From: Galerina marginata
Lineage: Eukaryota; Basidiomycota; Agaricomycetes; Agaricales; Galerinaceae
Assembly (NCBI GenBank): GCA_023014335.1
Contig: JAECYW010000008.1
Coordinates: 2,418,001 to 2,482,000, forward strand
DNA: 64,000 nt
Direction: 5' to 3'
The translations under genes were made by a program, and so were the position numbers. The notes under the pieces were generated by a model, which made no database searches, was not told the DNA's origin, and saw nothing but the letters and a program-made list of their open reading frames with translations. The number at the start of each line of letters is the position of its first letter. Position 1 is the stretch's first letter. This document shows, piece by piece, positions 10,701 through 23,098 of this stretch.

Positions 10701-12003
10701 CCGAAAAGCTGGAATCTCGTTCTGTAATGTATGAACAGCAAGAAGTTGGTGTTTTGGTAATAGCGTTCGCAGAAAGGCATTGTTGTACAACGGGGTCGGC
10801 AGATGCATTGAGGGTTTCGTATCATCTTTTGAGGGGTCGGCAGTGGCATTGACGCGAATGTTGGAGTGTGAGGGCGATAACCGATGGTGTGGGATGGGAG
10901 ACTGAGGTGATAGCACTGGCAAGATGCATACCTTGGCGTTCAATTTCGTAAAATCTGTAGGAGAATCATCTGCAAACGAACCCGGTTAGAATGAAGCAGT
11001 GGTAAAGAGTAGAGACATACCATTCTTCGTTGTAAGCACGAGTTTTGTCAAGCGAGGATCGCCTTGCAAGGACTCATAGGATAAATCTAGTTTGGGTCCC
11101 GACTTTGACTTTTGTATTGCAGTAGCAATTGTGGCCTAGATAAAAGGACCGTTTATGGAAGAAACGGCTATTGAGGTAATCTTTCTCTTGGAAAAGGCTC
11201 TGTCGAAATGTAAGTTGAATGGCAACAACAGAAGTTATAAACTCACATTGGGCATTTCCACAGCAATATCCACTCCAAACTTCTGCCCGTCCTTCGGCTT
11301 GACGCTGACCTTGTTCGCCCAGCTCCCAACAAGGTTGATGTCGCTAGGTGGTTCGAAAGCAACTTTCCAGTTCGTGTCTTCTGTCGGTAGAGGCAATGCG
11401 TAAGGAACAGCAACGCCTTTCTTTAACAATTTGCGAGCAGCTTCCAATGGGTGTTGAGGAGAAACTGATGGGATTTCTTGAAGTATTGCATACAATTCGA
11501 ACAAAAATCGTTCCAATGGTGGTACTTTCGATGTTTTTGGTCGAACATTAGGTAGAAGAGCGTCAATCTAAAGTGCATATGAACACAGTTTGACGCCATA
11601 AAAAAAAGGATAAAGAACCTGAAGTTTAAAGGAGTTCGACTTGAAGAGGTCGCTAGCATCTTTGATAGCTCGAAGTTCCTGTCCGGTTGGTGGTTTGTTC
11701 GAGCCTTTTCCGGTACTGTTGCTCATGAGGGCGGTCCGCTTTTCCAATTCCACCCCATTCCTCTCCACCTTCACCTTCGTCCATTGATCTCACGCCTTCT
11801 GAACCCTCGTGTTCCGAAGTCGAACCAGCGCCATTGTCAATTATGTCGTCTTCGAATTCAAGCCCGTCGGTATCGTCGTCCCCCGTTCGTTGAGCCTGGT
11901 AATCGCAGAGTAAATAATCTTAAGTAATCAGTATACTAGCGTTTTAGCATACCTTACGTGGTGCAGTTAGTTCATTTCTCTTTCTCTTGAGGTTTTGGAC
12001 CAT
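7706..12003 (-). pseudogene. UTP22: UTP22/Nrap (NOL6) ribosome-biogenesis gene with many frame breaks
   Basis: UTP22 (Nrap/NOL6) is part of the UTP-C subcomplex of the small-subunit processome in the nucleolus. Start MVQNLKRKRNELTAPRK (12003) is followed by an intron, an acidic stretch, then PPTGQELRAIKDASDLF, ALPLPTEDTNWKVAFEPPSD, VLLRVWANQRGYSEGTK, LWGDKSELRRFKDGRIVESV, VYMRRFIHAPRHHRAIAALS and RVYSDTFKVFYDPFGG near the C-terminus (stop at 7706). Most introns have proper borders. Yet the frame is broken at about 11.7 kb, 10,705, 9,734, 9,360, 9,256, 8,904, 8,620, 8,360 and 8,168, often at short runs of one base. Either this is a decayed extra copy or the consensus has indel errors. The family call is firm; intactness is the open point. 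Confidence 0.85.
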
Positions 12004-12516
12004 TAGGATAGTAAATCGAGAACGTCGAGATGGAGGACGGATGGCAAGAAAAATAGCACAGCCACTGAAGTAGTGCATATGTCGGGCCGGCATCCTTATC
12101 ATGTGATTAATTCGACGCGACGCGTCCACTTTGTTTGTTCGTATTACTTGGAATGCCTTGCCAATATGAAGTCACCGTTCTGTTCTCATGTATCTTGATA
12201 TTGATATTCATTTATTTCTGGAGCGTGCACTGGGATGTAATTATTCTCTTTCAAAAATTTCGGACAACCTACAACTCCTGAGTCCCGACAGACCTTGTAC
12301 AGAAGGCAATTTTAGCACTGGCAGAACGAGAGTGATAGAAAAAAGTTGGATCAATTCTTCATAAATATGGTAGCCAATCCGCATTGTTATATTTCTAACG
12401 CAATTGCTTTTCAACCCCGTTAGTTATACTAACAGTAAAAATATAGTAGTCGCACCGACTACCTACTCGCAGGTGGTCCAACTTGGTAATGTATAAAGAT
12501 ACTTACCATTGTGGAA
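12004..12516. other. Intergenic, no gene seen
   Basis: AT-rich spacer between the UTP22 start and the 3' end of the first P450. No coding pattern is visible. Confidence 0.5.
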
Positions 12517-14839
12517 TCAAGACATAACTTCTGTCTGTTCGATAAGAACTTTGGCGGCGTCTCCTCTTGGTCTCATAGAAAATTTGAATGGCAGGGGATG
12601 GCTAAGATTTTGGGTTAACTAGCAATGCTAGTACATGTAAATTTGAGCTCACCAAATCATTCCACTGGATGAAAATGCAGGCGTCACAATAATGGGACGT
12701 CCTGCCTCATCGAGTGCAGGACTAATGTCGAAAACACTCAGTATACATGCGATAGAAATCCATATCTGTGCGTCTCCCACATAGCGACCAGGACAGACCC
12801 TTCTCCCGTACCCAAAAGCTGTAGAGAGAGGATCTCCTGACGACAGGTGCTGGTTTTGTCCCAGGTCTCCGTCCCCCATGAACCGGTCTGGATTGAAGGA
12901 GCGGGGATTTGGATAAGTTTTTGGATCATTGAGAATGCCCCTTCAGAACAATGGCAAGATTAAGAGTGGATCAGGGAAGCAATAGAATTGCGCAGACCAA
13001 GTATTTCCGACAATTATTGTTCCAGCCGGAATAAGGTAACCATTGAATTCGTCATCACGAGTGACCATATGAGGAAGGCCTGTGTGAATGGATGAGCGAC
13101 CTGTTAGCCTGTGGACTGGTTGACAAACCAAGAGGAGCTACTGGATTCCAACTGAAGGCCAAGGTCCTGAATCTTGAGCATATATATTAATTATAGTTAA
13201 TAACCAAACCTACCGGAGCACCTCTTTGAGAATGGCAGAGATATAAGGAAGAGATGGACGATCACTGAAAATCCGGAAGCCGATCGCGACCAATCACCCG
13301 ATCCAACTCTTTCTGTGCTTGAACTTGGACCGCTGGATGGGTGAGAATTGCCAGAATAAAGGTCGTCAATGTGGACACACTCTGCGAACATAATTACCGG
13401 GAAATCAATGGCGTAAAAATCGGAATAGTTACACTTTCAGCGGCGGCTTAAATAAAAAGGCATTACTCTCCAAGCACTGGCGAAAAAAATGTATCATGAA
13501 GATAGAAACGTACCAGCGTAAACAACACCAGCGCAATTCCTGATCGTGTTCACCTCTTCTTCTGCGTGTCCTTTAGTCTCCAAATTATTCAGCAAGTTAG
13601 AAACAAAAGACGGAGTGGCGGTCCCATGTCCCTGATTGGCTTAGTTAAACATGCATCAGAAATAACAAACTCGAATCATACCATCTCGCCTAGAACCTTT
13701 TCGAACTGGTCGGTCCCTCATTCCCATTGCGGCAAAGCGCCATAAACGGGCTTTACGCTGGAATGAAGCGCCTGGGACCCATTCACTGAGAATGTTCGTC
13801 GATCAGCGAATTGGAAAGGTTAAAATTAAAAAGACGAACGGGACATATTTCACTGTTTCCAGGTCATTTTTCGTCAGGGTTGGGCAAAATTTTATAACTG
13901 TCGGTTGAGAGCATACGCGGAGGGATCAAGTCGACAAAAAAAGCACCAGGACTGGAAGCAGCGCCTACTCCTTCCATTGCCTTTTCTGCCAGTGCTATGT
14001 AGCGGTCCCCAGTGTCAGCAATAGTAATGCCATAGGTTACAGCCATAATAACCGCAGCAATGTTGCTGCGGAAATAAATGAAATTTCAACACTCCAAGGC
14101 CGGGGGCAATGACGAACTTACTGGCGTAAATGATAATTAAGATTATCTGGAGAATGAAGGAGGCGGCGCAATAGAGCGTGAGCTTCTCGCCTTTGAGTGG
14201 GCCAGTGCGTTGGAGCGACAGATTGTTGAAATTGGCGATGAAACATACGCCGATGTTGCCTCCAGCGGTCACCTTATACAAGTCAGAGAGTGAGCCAGTG
14301 GGTCTTCTGGAGAAAAAGAGGTCATTACCATAGAGCATATGTGCAAAGCTGAAATCCCATCCCATTCTTTAAAATGCTCGCAATTTAGCATTTTGGACTG
14401 CAAATAATAATAATAAAAGGCACGCACAAGTCATGGCTCATGACAGACTGGGGTCGGTCGGAATAGTTTGCGGAACGTTTTTCAAACAGTTCGTAAGCAG
14501 CTTGAAAGGAGTTCACGAGAAGAACATTCTTTCCCAACGCTGTTAAAAATACTAAGCTTCCTATTCCAAATCCCAAGTGAGCTTGCGACAACCCAACACT
14601 TGTAAAATTGAAGAGGACAGACCGTGTTGTTTGGCCAGTCCCTGGTAAATGGCAGTTTCGTTACTACGAGGGATATCGAATAGGTTGCCAACTATTGGAA
14701 GAGGCGTGGGGCCTGGGGGATATGGGAGGCCTTTAAAGCCCGTATCAGTGCGCTGGCGAGTGCACAGCCAAAGAACTGTGAAACATAGGAAGAGAGCGAA
14801 AACAAACGGAGGGGGAGCGTAGAACGACAACCTGTCCAT
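12517..14839 (-). pseudogene. Cytochrome P450 no. 1 (ordA-like), two frameshifts
   Basis: A membrane-anchored heme monooxygenase with about a dozen small exons. The N-terminus (MDRLSFYAPPPFVFALFLCF) is one membrane anchor, then the Pro-rich hinge LPYPPGPTPLPIVGNLFDIP. Later come [15 protein letters not shown] (C helix), AAAESS (I helix), KEVLR (ExxR), [15 protein letters not shown] and the heme loop FGYGRRVCPGRYVG. A 13-nt exon (13840-13852) encodes most of LKYVP. Two single-base insertions break the frame: near 13,706 (after MRDRP) and near 13,267 (a T run before [10 protein letters not shown]). Stop at 12517. The type resembles fungal ordA/CYP64-like P450s abundant in agaricomycetes; the substrate cannot be told. 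Its sister at 17.2-19.6 kb has the same exon borders. Confidence 0.85.
13840..13852 (-). other. 13-nt micro-exon of P450 no. 1
   Basis: Between acceptor GAAACAG and donor GTTCGT lies a 13-nt exon that completes LKYVP. The sister gene has the same micro-exon at 18574-18586, which supports it. Confidence 0.7.
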
Positions 14840-17247
14840 GCTGAGAAACCGTATACCATCATTTCGATTATATACGTCTCGCTGACACCCAAATGACGAC
14901 AGGATTCAAGATTTTGCTCCCCCAACAGGACGACGCAATGAGGTTTACGATACTCTCCATATCTGGCATCCGATGTCGAGATCAAAACAAAAAAAGAGAA
15001 AGACAGTCCACACTGTCGCCCCAAAAGTCTTTCGCTGTCTATTGTCGGCAGAAGTCCTGGATCAATAGGTAAAATTCCTGGAAGGCTGAAGTTGACAGAA
15101 CATGCATTCAATTCAATACTTACCGCCGCGCTCGGCCCATTATGCGCACGTACGAGCAGAACGGCGAGTAGCGGAGATGATGAAATCCTGAAAGTGATGG
15201 CAAAGATTAGGCAACGTTTCTTTGCAATTCTATCCACTCACAGAATATACGGTTCAGACATAGTAGTGTATGTGCCTTGCTGTTTAGTGACAGTGCGGGG
15301 AGAATGGAAGTTAAAAATCACGATCAGAATCAAAAAAAGAGAGAAAGTCATCTCTCGGAGAAAAGGCTTCAGGATTTTGTCCTGAGAGTAGTTACCAATT
15401 GATATGAAGATCATAAAATGGCCTGCTACTGATAAGGCAGTGTTATATCAATATGCTTACGAATGGAAGGAATATTCGAACACGGGCTACTACCCTGAGG
15501 TTGCCGGCAGAGGTCGCTGGATCAATTGAAATGACACCGTCAGTGGGCATAATACTGCCAGCGTATCTGGACTGGATGAATAAAAATGCACTGTTTGCGC
15601 ACTGGTCGGAAGAACTGAACGCCGGTGGAACGTCCACGGTTATCACGGATAACCGAAGAGTCTTCAAATAACTATGAAAGTCACAGTGGCGGACAAAAGA
15701 AGGTAAACCGCATTGGTAAGAACCAAAATTATGGCACACCCGGCCCTTGAAGTAGCAAACATACCTTCTGCACCTCATGGAGTTTACATCTTAACAACGA
15801 GGCCTTAATGAGGAATCGCAAGGGAAAATGACCTTGACGGGGGCATATACAGAGCAGTACACGAAGTGCTTCTGGAGATGACTATTCCTGGATAATCCGG
15901 GTGGATTTAATACGTTCTAGCTCCTTTAGATCTAAGAAAAGCATGGCTGAGAATAACGGTGGTTCGAGTATACATGCCATCGGGCGCTGAATGATAGACG
16001 CACATAGTCAATTATATGTTACATGGCTAAAGTCCAAGTTGACTCGGTGTGATTTTAGGGAGTGAGAAGGGGATCATTATTTTCCGTGAAAATTCACCTC
16101 ATGTAAAACAAGCCCGTTTCGCGTAAAAATTTGCATTGATATATTTTCACTATATTCAAGCTCACTGTAAAAATTTCAAGCTTTACCGTTAAGCAGACGG
16201 GTCAGTACAAGCAATATAATTCCTGGTTTTGATGGTTTTATGAGGCATTTCCCACGTTTTACACTGGAGATTGCCATCTTGTGAAGCCCATATCTCAAGC
16301 AATTCTGCTCCAAATCTCAAAGAAAAAGTTGCGCTAGAATAGAATTTAACAGTAATTTGCAGTACACAAAAAAGCCTGTTCAAAAATATAAATTTCATAA
16401 GGCTGAATTTTGGCAGGGAATATTGATACCCTTCCTACTCTTTGAGATCCTGTTCAAATCTTTTAATTTTTTTCTCAATGGATGTGTATACTAAACCTAT
16501 ATATCATATCCCAAAATCAAGTTCTCAGGTTTTTTGGTTGTTGAGCGAGAGCGCGAAAGTTCTGTTTCCATACTTTTGACGGGGACGAGTACGGAACTCT
16601 TTAAGTTTTTCGGTCAGGAGTTTGTGGCGGACGTCCACGGTTTTCGTTACCGTGAACGCATAAGTGAATTAGCCTGGTACTAATATTTCTGGATGGTGGA
16701 TTCCGACCGTCAAGGAACAGGCAAGAAAATCATAAGCCGGTACTGGTATTTGTGATGTTTCCTCAAGATCGTCGAAAAACTACTGAGGCAATTGGTCCTT
16801 ATATCCTTGTCAGGGCCATGTAAATTGTTTGAAGTTATGGAGTGGGGAGGAACGGCGTATGTTACACCCGAAAGCAATTCGGAAGCCATTCTTGTTGCAG
16901 TTGGGAGACGAAAGGAGAGTACCGAATCAGGATGTTGGTTTTGTGTGGGAATGATTTAGCACAGCCACACGCCATCTAAAACCTGAAATTCACATTAGCG
17001 CTGCATAAGCATCGTGTCCTCATGGTTCATTCCTTCCGATAACGCGGACAGTATAGCCCAGGAGGTGAGTTAGATTCCAGGTAGGGGGCCTTGGTAATAT
17101 GCCTTCCCTCTAGCTTCTCAGTATTTGAACAATGGATCTGGCCGCGGCCGCAGTGTTCTTCAAGAGTCAAGTTTAGGATTTCACATTGACAACGTCGTCT
17201 ACAACGGACATGTGCAATGGAAGATCAACTATCATTAGTAAGTATAA
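14840..17247. other. Long intergenic region, no supported gene
   Basis: 2.4 kb between the P450 start and the 3' end of the second P450. The 15.9-16.6 kb part is AT-rich. On the minus strand at 15.45-15.78 kb one open frame (VPPAFSSSDQCANSAFLF) has splice-like borders, but I recognise no family and do not call a gene. Nothing repeated or palindromic stood out. Confidence 0.4.
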
Positions 17248-19565
17248 TTAAGATTGAAATACAGTTTGAGCAACAAGCATCTTTGCGGCTTCTCCCCTAG
17301 GTTTCATAGAAAACTTAAAAGGTAGCGGATGACTGAAAACCATTCCAGTTATTTGAAAGAACTTCTGAGAGATGACTAACTTACCAAATCATCCCTGGAG
17401 AAAACGCTGGGGTAACCTCTATCGGGCGACCCGCTTCGTCAAGTGCGGGACTTATATCGAAAACACTCAAAATGCACGCAATGGAAACCCAGACCTGTGC
17501 CTCGCCCATATGCCTGCCTGGGCAGAATCTACGGCCGTAGCCAAAAGCCGCAGAAAGGGAATCTGTAGGGGATAGGTGCTGTCCGGGCCCCCGTCGCCTT
17601 TGCCCATAAATCTGTCTGGATTGAAGCGACGGGGATTTGGATATGTCTTTGGGTTGTTAAGAATTCCCCTTAGGTTAAAACTTAATGTTGAATATCTGAC
17701 CAGGGAAGAGCCAAGTTAGGCGTACCAGGAATTTCCTACTACGATAGTCCCTGCGGGGATGAAATAGCCGTTATATTCATCATCCCTAGTGACCATGTGA
17801 GGTAAACCTGGAGGACTGTCAGCTCACTTGCGAAGGCGATGATGAAGATAAAGCTCACCAAGAGGGGCAATTGGGTTCCAGCTACAAAAGACATTGAGCA
17901 AGGCAAGATTTGCTATACGGCACGGATCAGCCTACCGAAGAACTTCTTTGAGAACCGCGGACATGTATGGAAGAGAAGGACGGTCGCTGAAATCCGGTAG
18001 GCGATCACGACCGACGATGCTATCCAATTCTTTTTGCGCTTTCACCTGGACCTCGGGGTGGAGAAGGATGGCCAAGATGAAGGATGCCAAAGCAGACACA
18101 GTCTACCAGCTGGGGTAATCATCAGGTGAGGCAAAATAAGACGAGGAACTCACGCTTTCTGCGCCGGCTGTGGATACAGAGGAGAAGGTTTCACAAACTC
18201 TTGCATTAGAATACTAATTTAACGCATGAGACGCACCGGCATAAGTGAGGCCAGCACAGTTCTTTATCGTCTCCACCTCATCTTCGATATTTTCTTTTGC
18301 ATTGAGCTCGTTCAAAAGATTGGAGACAAATGATGGCGAAGGGTTTCCCCTCTTCTGCATAGTTAATAGAATGAAATAAGTTATAACGTGAGAGACAATA
18401 ACTAGAACTTCCTTACCATTTCTTTAACGACGGTTGCAAATGGCGCGTCCCTCATGCCCATTACGGCAGCACGCCATTCACGCGCTTTACGCTTGAAAGA
18501 TGCACCAGGGAACCATTCACTAAAGTATAGGTAAATTGATGAGCGCCGTCGAAGAAAGGAACAGAAGACTTACGGGACGTATTTCACTGATCCGAGAGTA
18601 AGTTGCGTTAGTTTGAACAATTTGGCTGCATCTCTGACGTACGGGAGGGAATCAGATCGACAAGGAAAGCGCCGGGGCTCGCCGCTGCGCCCATGCCTTC
18701 GAGCGCCTTTTCTGCTAGTGCAATATACTGGTCATCAGAGGGGGCAATTGTAATACCATAGGTTACGCTCATAATGACAGCAGCGGCATTGCTAATGTGA
18801 CCTCATTACATTGGACAAAGAAGGTGATATTTTAACTTACTGTCGAAGGTGGTAGTCAAGGTTGTTCGGACTGTCAAGGAGACGGCGCAACAGGGCATGC
18901 GCTTCCCGTCTCTGGGTCGGCCAGTACGTGGACGCTACAGATTGTTGGAATTGACGATGAAACATACGACGATGTTTTCTCCAGCGCTCGCCTGGTAAAC
19001 ATGAAGACACAGAAGAAGACTCATTGAGTTGATCAACTAACCGTAACGCATATGTCCGAAGCTGAAGTCCCATCCCATCCTCCAATAATTGATGAGCGTC
19101 AAATTGATCAAGACGAAGTGGCTAGAGCATACAGATCGTGACTCATAGTTGTTTCCATTCGATCCGAATAGTTTGCCGACCGTTTCTCAAAAAGTTCGTT
19201 GGCGGTCTCGAATGAATTTACAAAAAGGACATGCTTCCCGAAGGTGCTCAGAAAAACCAAGTCGCCTGGTCAAGCTCGTAAGCCTGTCTGATAGTAATAC
19301 CTTGAAGAAGCTATAGGGACTCTGGCGGCTCACCATATTCATTGGTCAGTCGTTGGTAAGACGAGGCTTCGTTACCACGTGCAAGGTCGAAGAGGTTACC
19401 GATGAGGAGGCGTGGCTTAGGACCAGGTGGGTAGGGGAGCTTTCGAGGGTTTGCAAGTCGGCGCAAGCGACGATGGCGAAGGGTTGCGTATAAGAACAAG
19501 ATAACGGCAAAGAAAAAAGTGGCGTGGATTGGTGCAATCTGCACGGCAAGAAGGACTGAAGCCAT
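17248..19565 (-). CDS. Cytochrome P450 no. 2 (ordA-like), one frameshift
   Basis: Sister of the P450 at 12.5-14.8 kb with the same exon order. Start [20 protein letters not shown] (anchor), then [20 protein letters not shown]. Further: [15 protein letters not shown], the micro-exon 18574-18586 for LKYVP, AGAEST (I helix, oxygen binding), KEVLR (ExxR), [17 protein letters not shown], and the heme loop [17 protein letters not shown] with the Cys ligand. The C-terminus reads [18 protein letters not shown], stop at 17248. The only break I find is one missing base in a G run just before [13 protein letters not shown] (about 17,586-17,600), so the gene may be intact if that is an assembly error. 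Substrate unknown; neighbouring glycosyltransferases suggest oxidation followed by glycosylation (inference). Confidence 0.85.
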
Positions 19566-20997
19566 CGAAGCGGAAGGGAAGTTTACGGGCCATTTAAGTT
19601 AGTTGTCAGGTTTTATATAGCAGCCGAAAGGTCCTCTGTATGCAGCACGACAGACCACCACGTACACTGCACGCTGGATACAGAGGGTCCAATCCAGCAC
19701 CCACCACACTTACAATATAGAGGGCACGAGTATAAGATCGAATGTACTAAGGAGGATGTCATGAGTGGACCTTGAACTTATTCGGCTCCATTTCAATGAA
19801 GCGGCATCCTGTGGAAAAAGATCGACACGCGTTTTAAGGCATGCAATAGTGCTCCACGGTGTTCAGACCGCGATGGCCAGGACCTATATTGATAGAAAAA
19901 GTTGGAAAGCAAGGAGAATGTGAGGAAGAGCGAACGCCGCCCGCCTGGTTAACGTTGTTTTATCTGAGCGTAAGTTAGTGTCCGGGCTCCCGACATGGTA
20001 TCTATGCGAAAGGATAAAGGAGGCTTAAATGAACAGTAAACTTCCGGTCTAGATGGCTTCTGTACGTGCCACCTACGGATAGTTGTATCTGATAAAATAT
20101 TCTTAGCCTGAGTTGATGTGGTCCTTCTAGAAATTTGCAGGAGGCTGTTTGGGGATTGTCGATTTCGAAACCCTTTGCACATCCGAGTCAATGACGACCT
20201 TGCATTGAGTGGAGGTGCAGGTCACCCAACAAATCGAAAATCGAGTAAAATGACAGAAAGTGGGCGGAAAAGGGCTCGTTGAAGCCTACCCTAAAGTCCA
20301 TGAGACCTCCCATAAAAGGTTACACCGGAGTCCACGGTAATATTCCCACGCTCATTATAGGCGCTCGATGTTCGATAATATGACCGAGCAGACAGACTCG
20401 GATGTATAGCGCGGAGGTATGTCCAGTATAGAAGTTTCTTATCTCTCAGGCTCTCTCAGGCTTCAGTTTCGGCGTTTCAAGAGGGAATTTCCGCAAGTTG
20501 GTTTACAGCTTTATGTTGCACTAGAACTTAGTAAAGAGTCGTAAAGTAAAGACTACCAGTGCTATCGGAAAGACAAACGACCATCATGGCTTTAAATACG
20601 GTTTGATGTGGGTTCACCCGAACATGTGTTGACTAGTGCATTCATAACAAAAATCCTCGGACCTTAGGCAAAAACACACTGTTTATTTCGATTTGATACA
20701 AACTGCTGAAGATAGGTGCGGTGGACTTGGATAAGGAATGGTGCTATCGGAACAGAGCGGAATGGAGAGCAATAACCATATTATGGCATAATATACACTA
20801 GCGCCAAAGCCCCGGACTATGGCTGAGATATGGAATAGACAAAATTTTTTTGGGGAAGGAGAAGGAATTGGGTTTTTTTTTTTGTGGAATCCAGTGCGAT
20901 GTATACTTATTGCCTGTCGGGATGGAAATTAGTTGAGTAGAGCCCATAAATTGTGACCATATTATACTTTTTGCAAAAAAAACACGAAGTGAATTAC
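19566..20997. other. Intergenic, no gene seen
   Basis: 1.4 kb between the second P450 start and the first glycosyltransferase stop. Only short open frames without splice or family support. Confidence 0.45.
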
Positions 20998-23098
20998 TTA
21001 AAGAAAGTCCTCCAAAAGTGTGTGAAGCTCTTTGCGGCTCACACCATCTGTCTGCCAAGCCTCGCCAAACTTCCTCTTCAGAGCTTGGGCATTGTTCCTT
21101 AGCTCCTCTCCTTTGGGACCCCGGCAAGTATCGATGACTTCTCTAATTTCTACCCCAACGGCCTCACACGTTCCCTTGGCTGCACGTCCATTCCTATAGA
21201 GGGGCTTTAGACCGCGCTCACCAGTTCTCACCTCAATTAATTCGATCGCCACATTGAGATTCTGCGAGAGGTGGGCTGCTGCCGTCGGCTGGTCGGCTTC
21301 AAATGGCCAGGCTATCCTAAGAGACGAAGTAAAGCCAGTCTACATTAATTCGTTCTTCATCTTAGCAATATAAGCTCACAAAGGAATTCCGCTTGCAAGA
21401 GCCTCCGTGATACTATTGTGACCGCAATGAGTAAGGAACCATCCCGTAGCCTTCAAATAGCAGCCTCAGGGGGTACCATTGTGTGAGAAATCGCGATAGG
21501 GAAACCTACTGCATGATTCAAAATGAATTGTTGTGGCGCCCAACGACTGAGGATGCCCAGGCCTGAAGATTCGACCTTCTCGGCCAAAGCATCCGAGATC
21601 TTGGCGAAAGGGCGACGCAAAGCAAAAAGCCTAGGAGACCAGTTTGAAAGGTAGTGAGGCGGAAAAACTGTGGATTTACAAAAGGGAACTTCTTCTCGAT
21701 TGCAGCCTCGATAAGTTCGTCCATATATTCGGGGACTGTTGGCCAGAAGACGGTACCGAATGAGATCTGTGAGAAATATAAGTTCGGAGAAAGCAAACTA
21801 TAAGCAGGAGCTTACAAAGAGGACCGAGTTCGCACCGTGTTCCAAGAGCTTTTTGTCAAGGAAGGTTGCAATGTCAACATTGCCACGGAAGCTCTGGGGG
21901 ACAGTTCCGTATCCGAGAGGTAAGAGGGGTCCGAGAACATATGTTGCCTTTTTCCAATCGGCGAACCAAGATTTTGCTGCGTGTATTGACCTGTCCTCGA
22001 TTGCGTAAGTGGTTGTGAAGATGATTCCGTCGCATTCTTGCATGAGTCTGAAGGAGCGTCAAAAATGCAGGTAGAGAGCGCCACAGTACTCTACTTACGT
22101 ATACGCCTCCTCTCAGCGACGACTTCACAAGAGCACCTCCAAAGCGTTGCTGCAGTGTACCAGATATTTTAGTAATTTGTTTATTATCGACGTCGAGGAA
22201 AGGATGTACTTCTTGAGGGGATAACTCGTAGTCGTACAAGGGAGGGCAACCAGGGATTTTGATCACCGTCTCATCCGCACCGGAGAATATCTTAGCGAGA
22301 CTTATTAACAAAAAAAGCAGCGACGATTCGTTCATTACCTTTCTACTGATTTCTTCATCCTCGGGGACAGCCCCTGTAGGAAGCTGCACTAAAATCGCCT
22401 AGACCACCGAAGTGTTCGGGACCCCACAGGCGAAGGGTATATGACACATTGCCTGTTGACCAAACCACGATTGGAACGGAATGTCCAGTAATCGCACGAG
22501 TTCGCCCGCAGCTGCGGCAAGGCCCATCCATTTCTAGGACGTTCATTAGTTCCAAAATAAAATATTCGAGCAGGTTACCCACACTCAGAAGTACGACACG
22601 AGGTGCAGTAACCGCCTCGAAGACTGTACCCTTGATGGCGCAGGTCACTGACTTGGCCTCTACTAGATTTTGATAGGCAGGTCCATAACTTTCGGCTGCT
22701 GGTATCTTGAGGCTTACAATATTGTCGGACGTCGACCGAAATGTTGCGAGAATCCTTCATCGGAAATGGATTACTAAGATGTGTTTTTGGATAGGTTCAC
22801 AGGCCAGATCAGTACTCGCCGAATCCTGCGTTAGGATGTCCTCACGGACGCCATCACCTAATTCCGTGGATATCTCGGAATGGGCTTTCTCAAGCAGTTG
22901 AGGGGCAATGAACATTGTAATTACAATGTTTTCATTCTCGTTGACGAGACGCGCTGCAAGAATACAGAAGCTTCTGACATGCCCTACAGATAACGTCAGC
23001 CCTGATATAACCGATGTAGATTAGGGTTCAGAATACTCGCCCCAAGCCGCGTCCGCCGAGAAAAGGAGATGAGCAGGACTGGAATCCGATGTCGACAT
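20998..23098 (-). pseudogene. UDP-glycosyltransferase no. 1 (decayed)
   Basis: A family-1 UDP-glycosyltransferase that would move a sugar from a UDP-sugar to a small acceptor. Exon 1 encodes MSTSDSSPAHLLFSADAAWG; its donor is GC (GGG|GCGAGT), while the sister gene at 27.8 kb has GTGAGT at the same place. Recognisable parts: GHVRSFCILAARLVNE, ECDGIIFTTTYAIEDRS, KKATYVLGPLLPLGYG, SFGTVFWPTVPEYMDELI, and the sugar-nucleotide signature APQQFILNHA ... GWFLTHCGHNSITEAL, then FEADQPTAAAHLSQN and the C-terminus FGEAWQTDGVSRKEL. Breaks: an extra T after EMDGP (about 22,530), a TAG where the sister has TTG (after PNTSVV, about 22,400), and a phase mismatch near 22,830. I call it a pseudogene unless the stop proves to be an error. 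Confidence 0.8.

Noticed and set aside
15443..15778. A possible small gene on the minus strand (VPPAFSSSDQCANSAFLF)
   Set aside because: Splice borders are only suggestive, both ends are unclear and no family is recognised.
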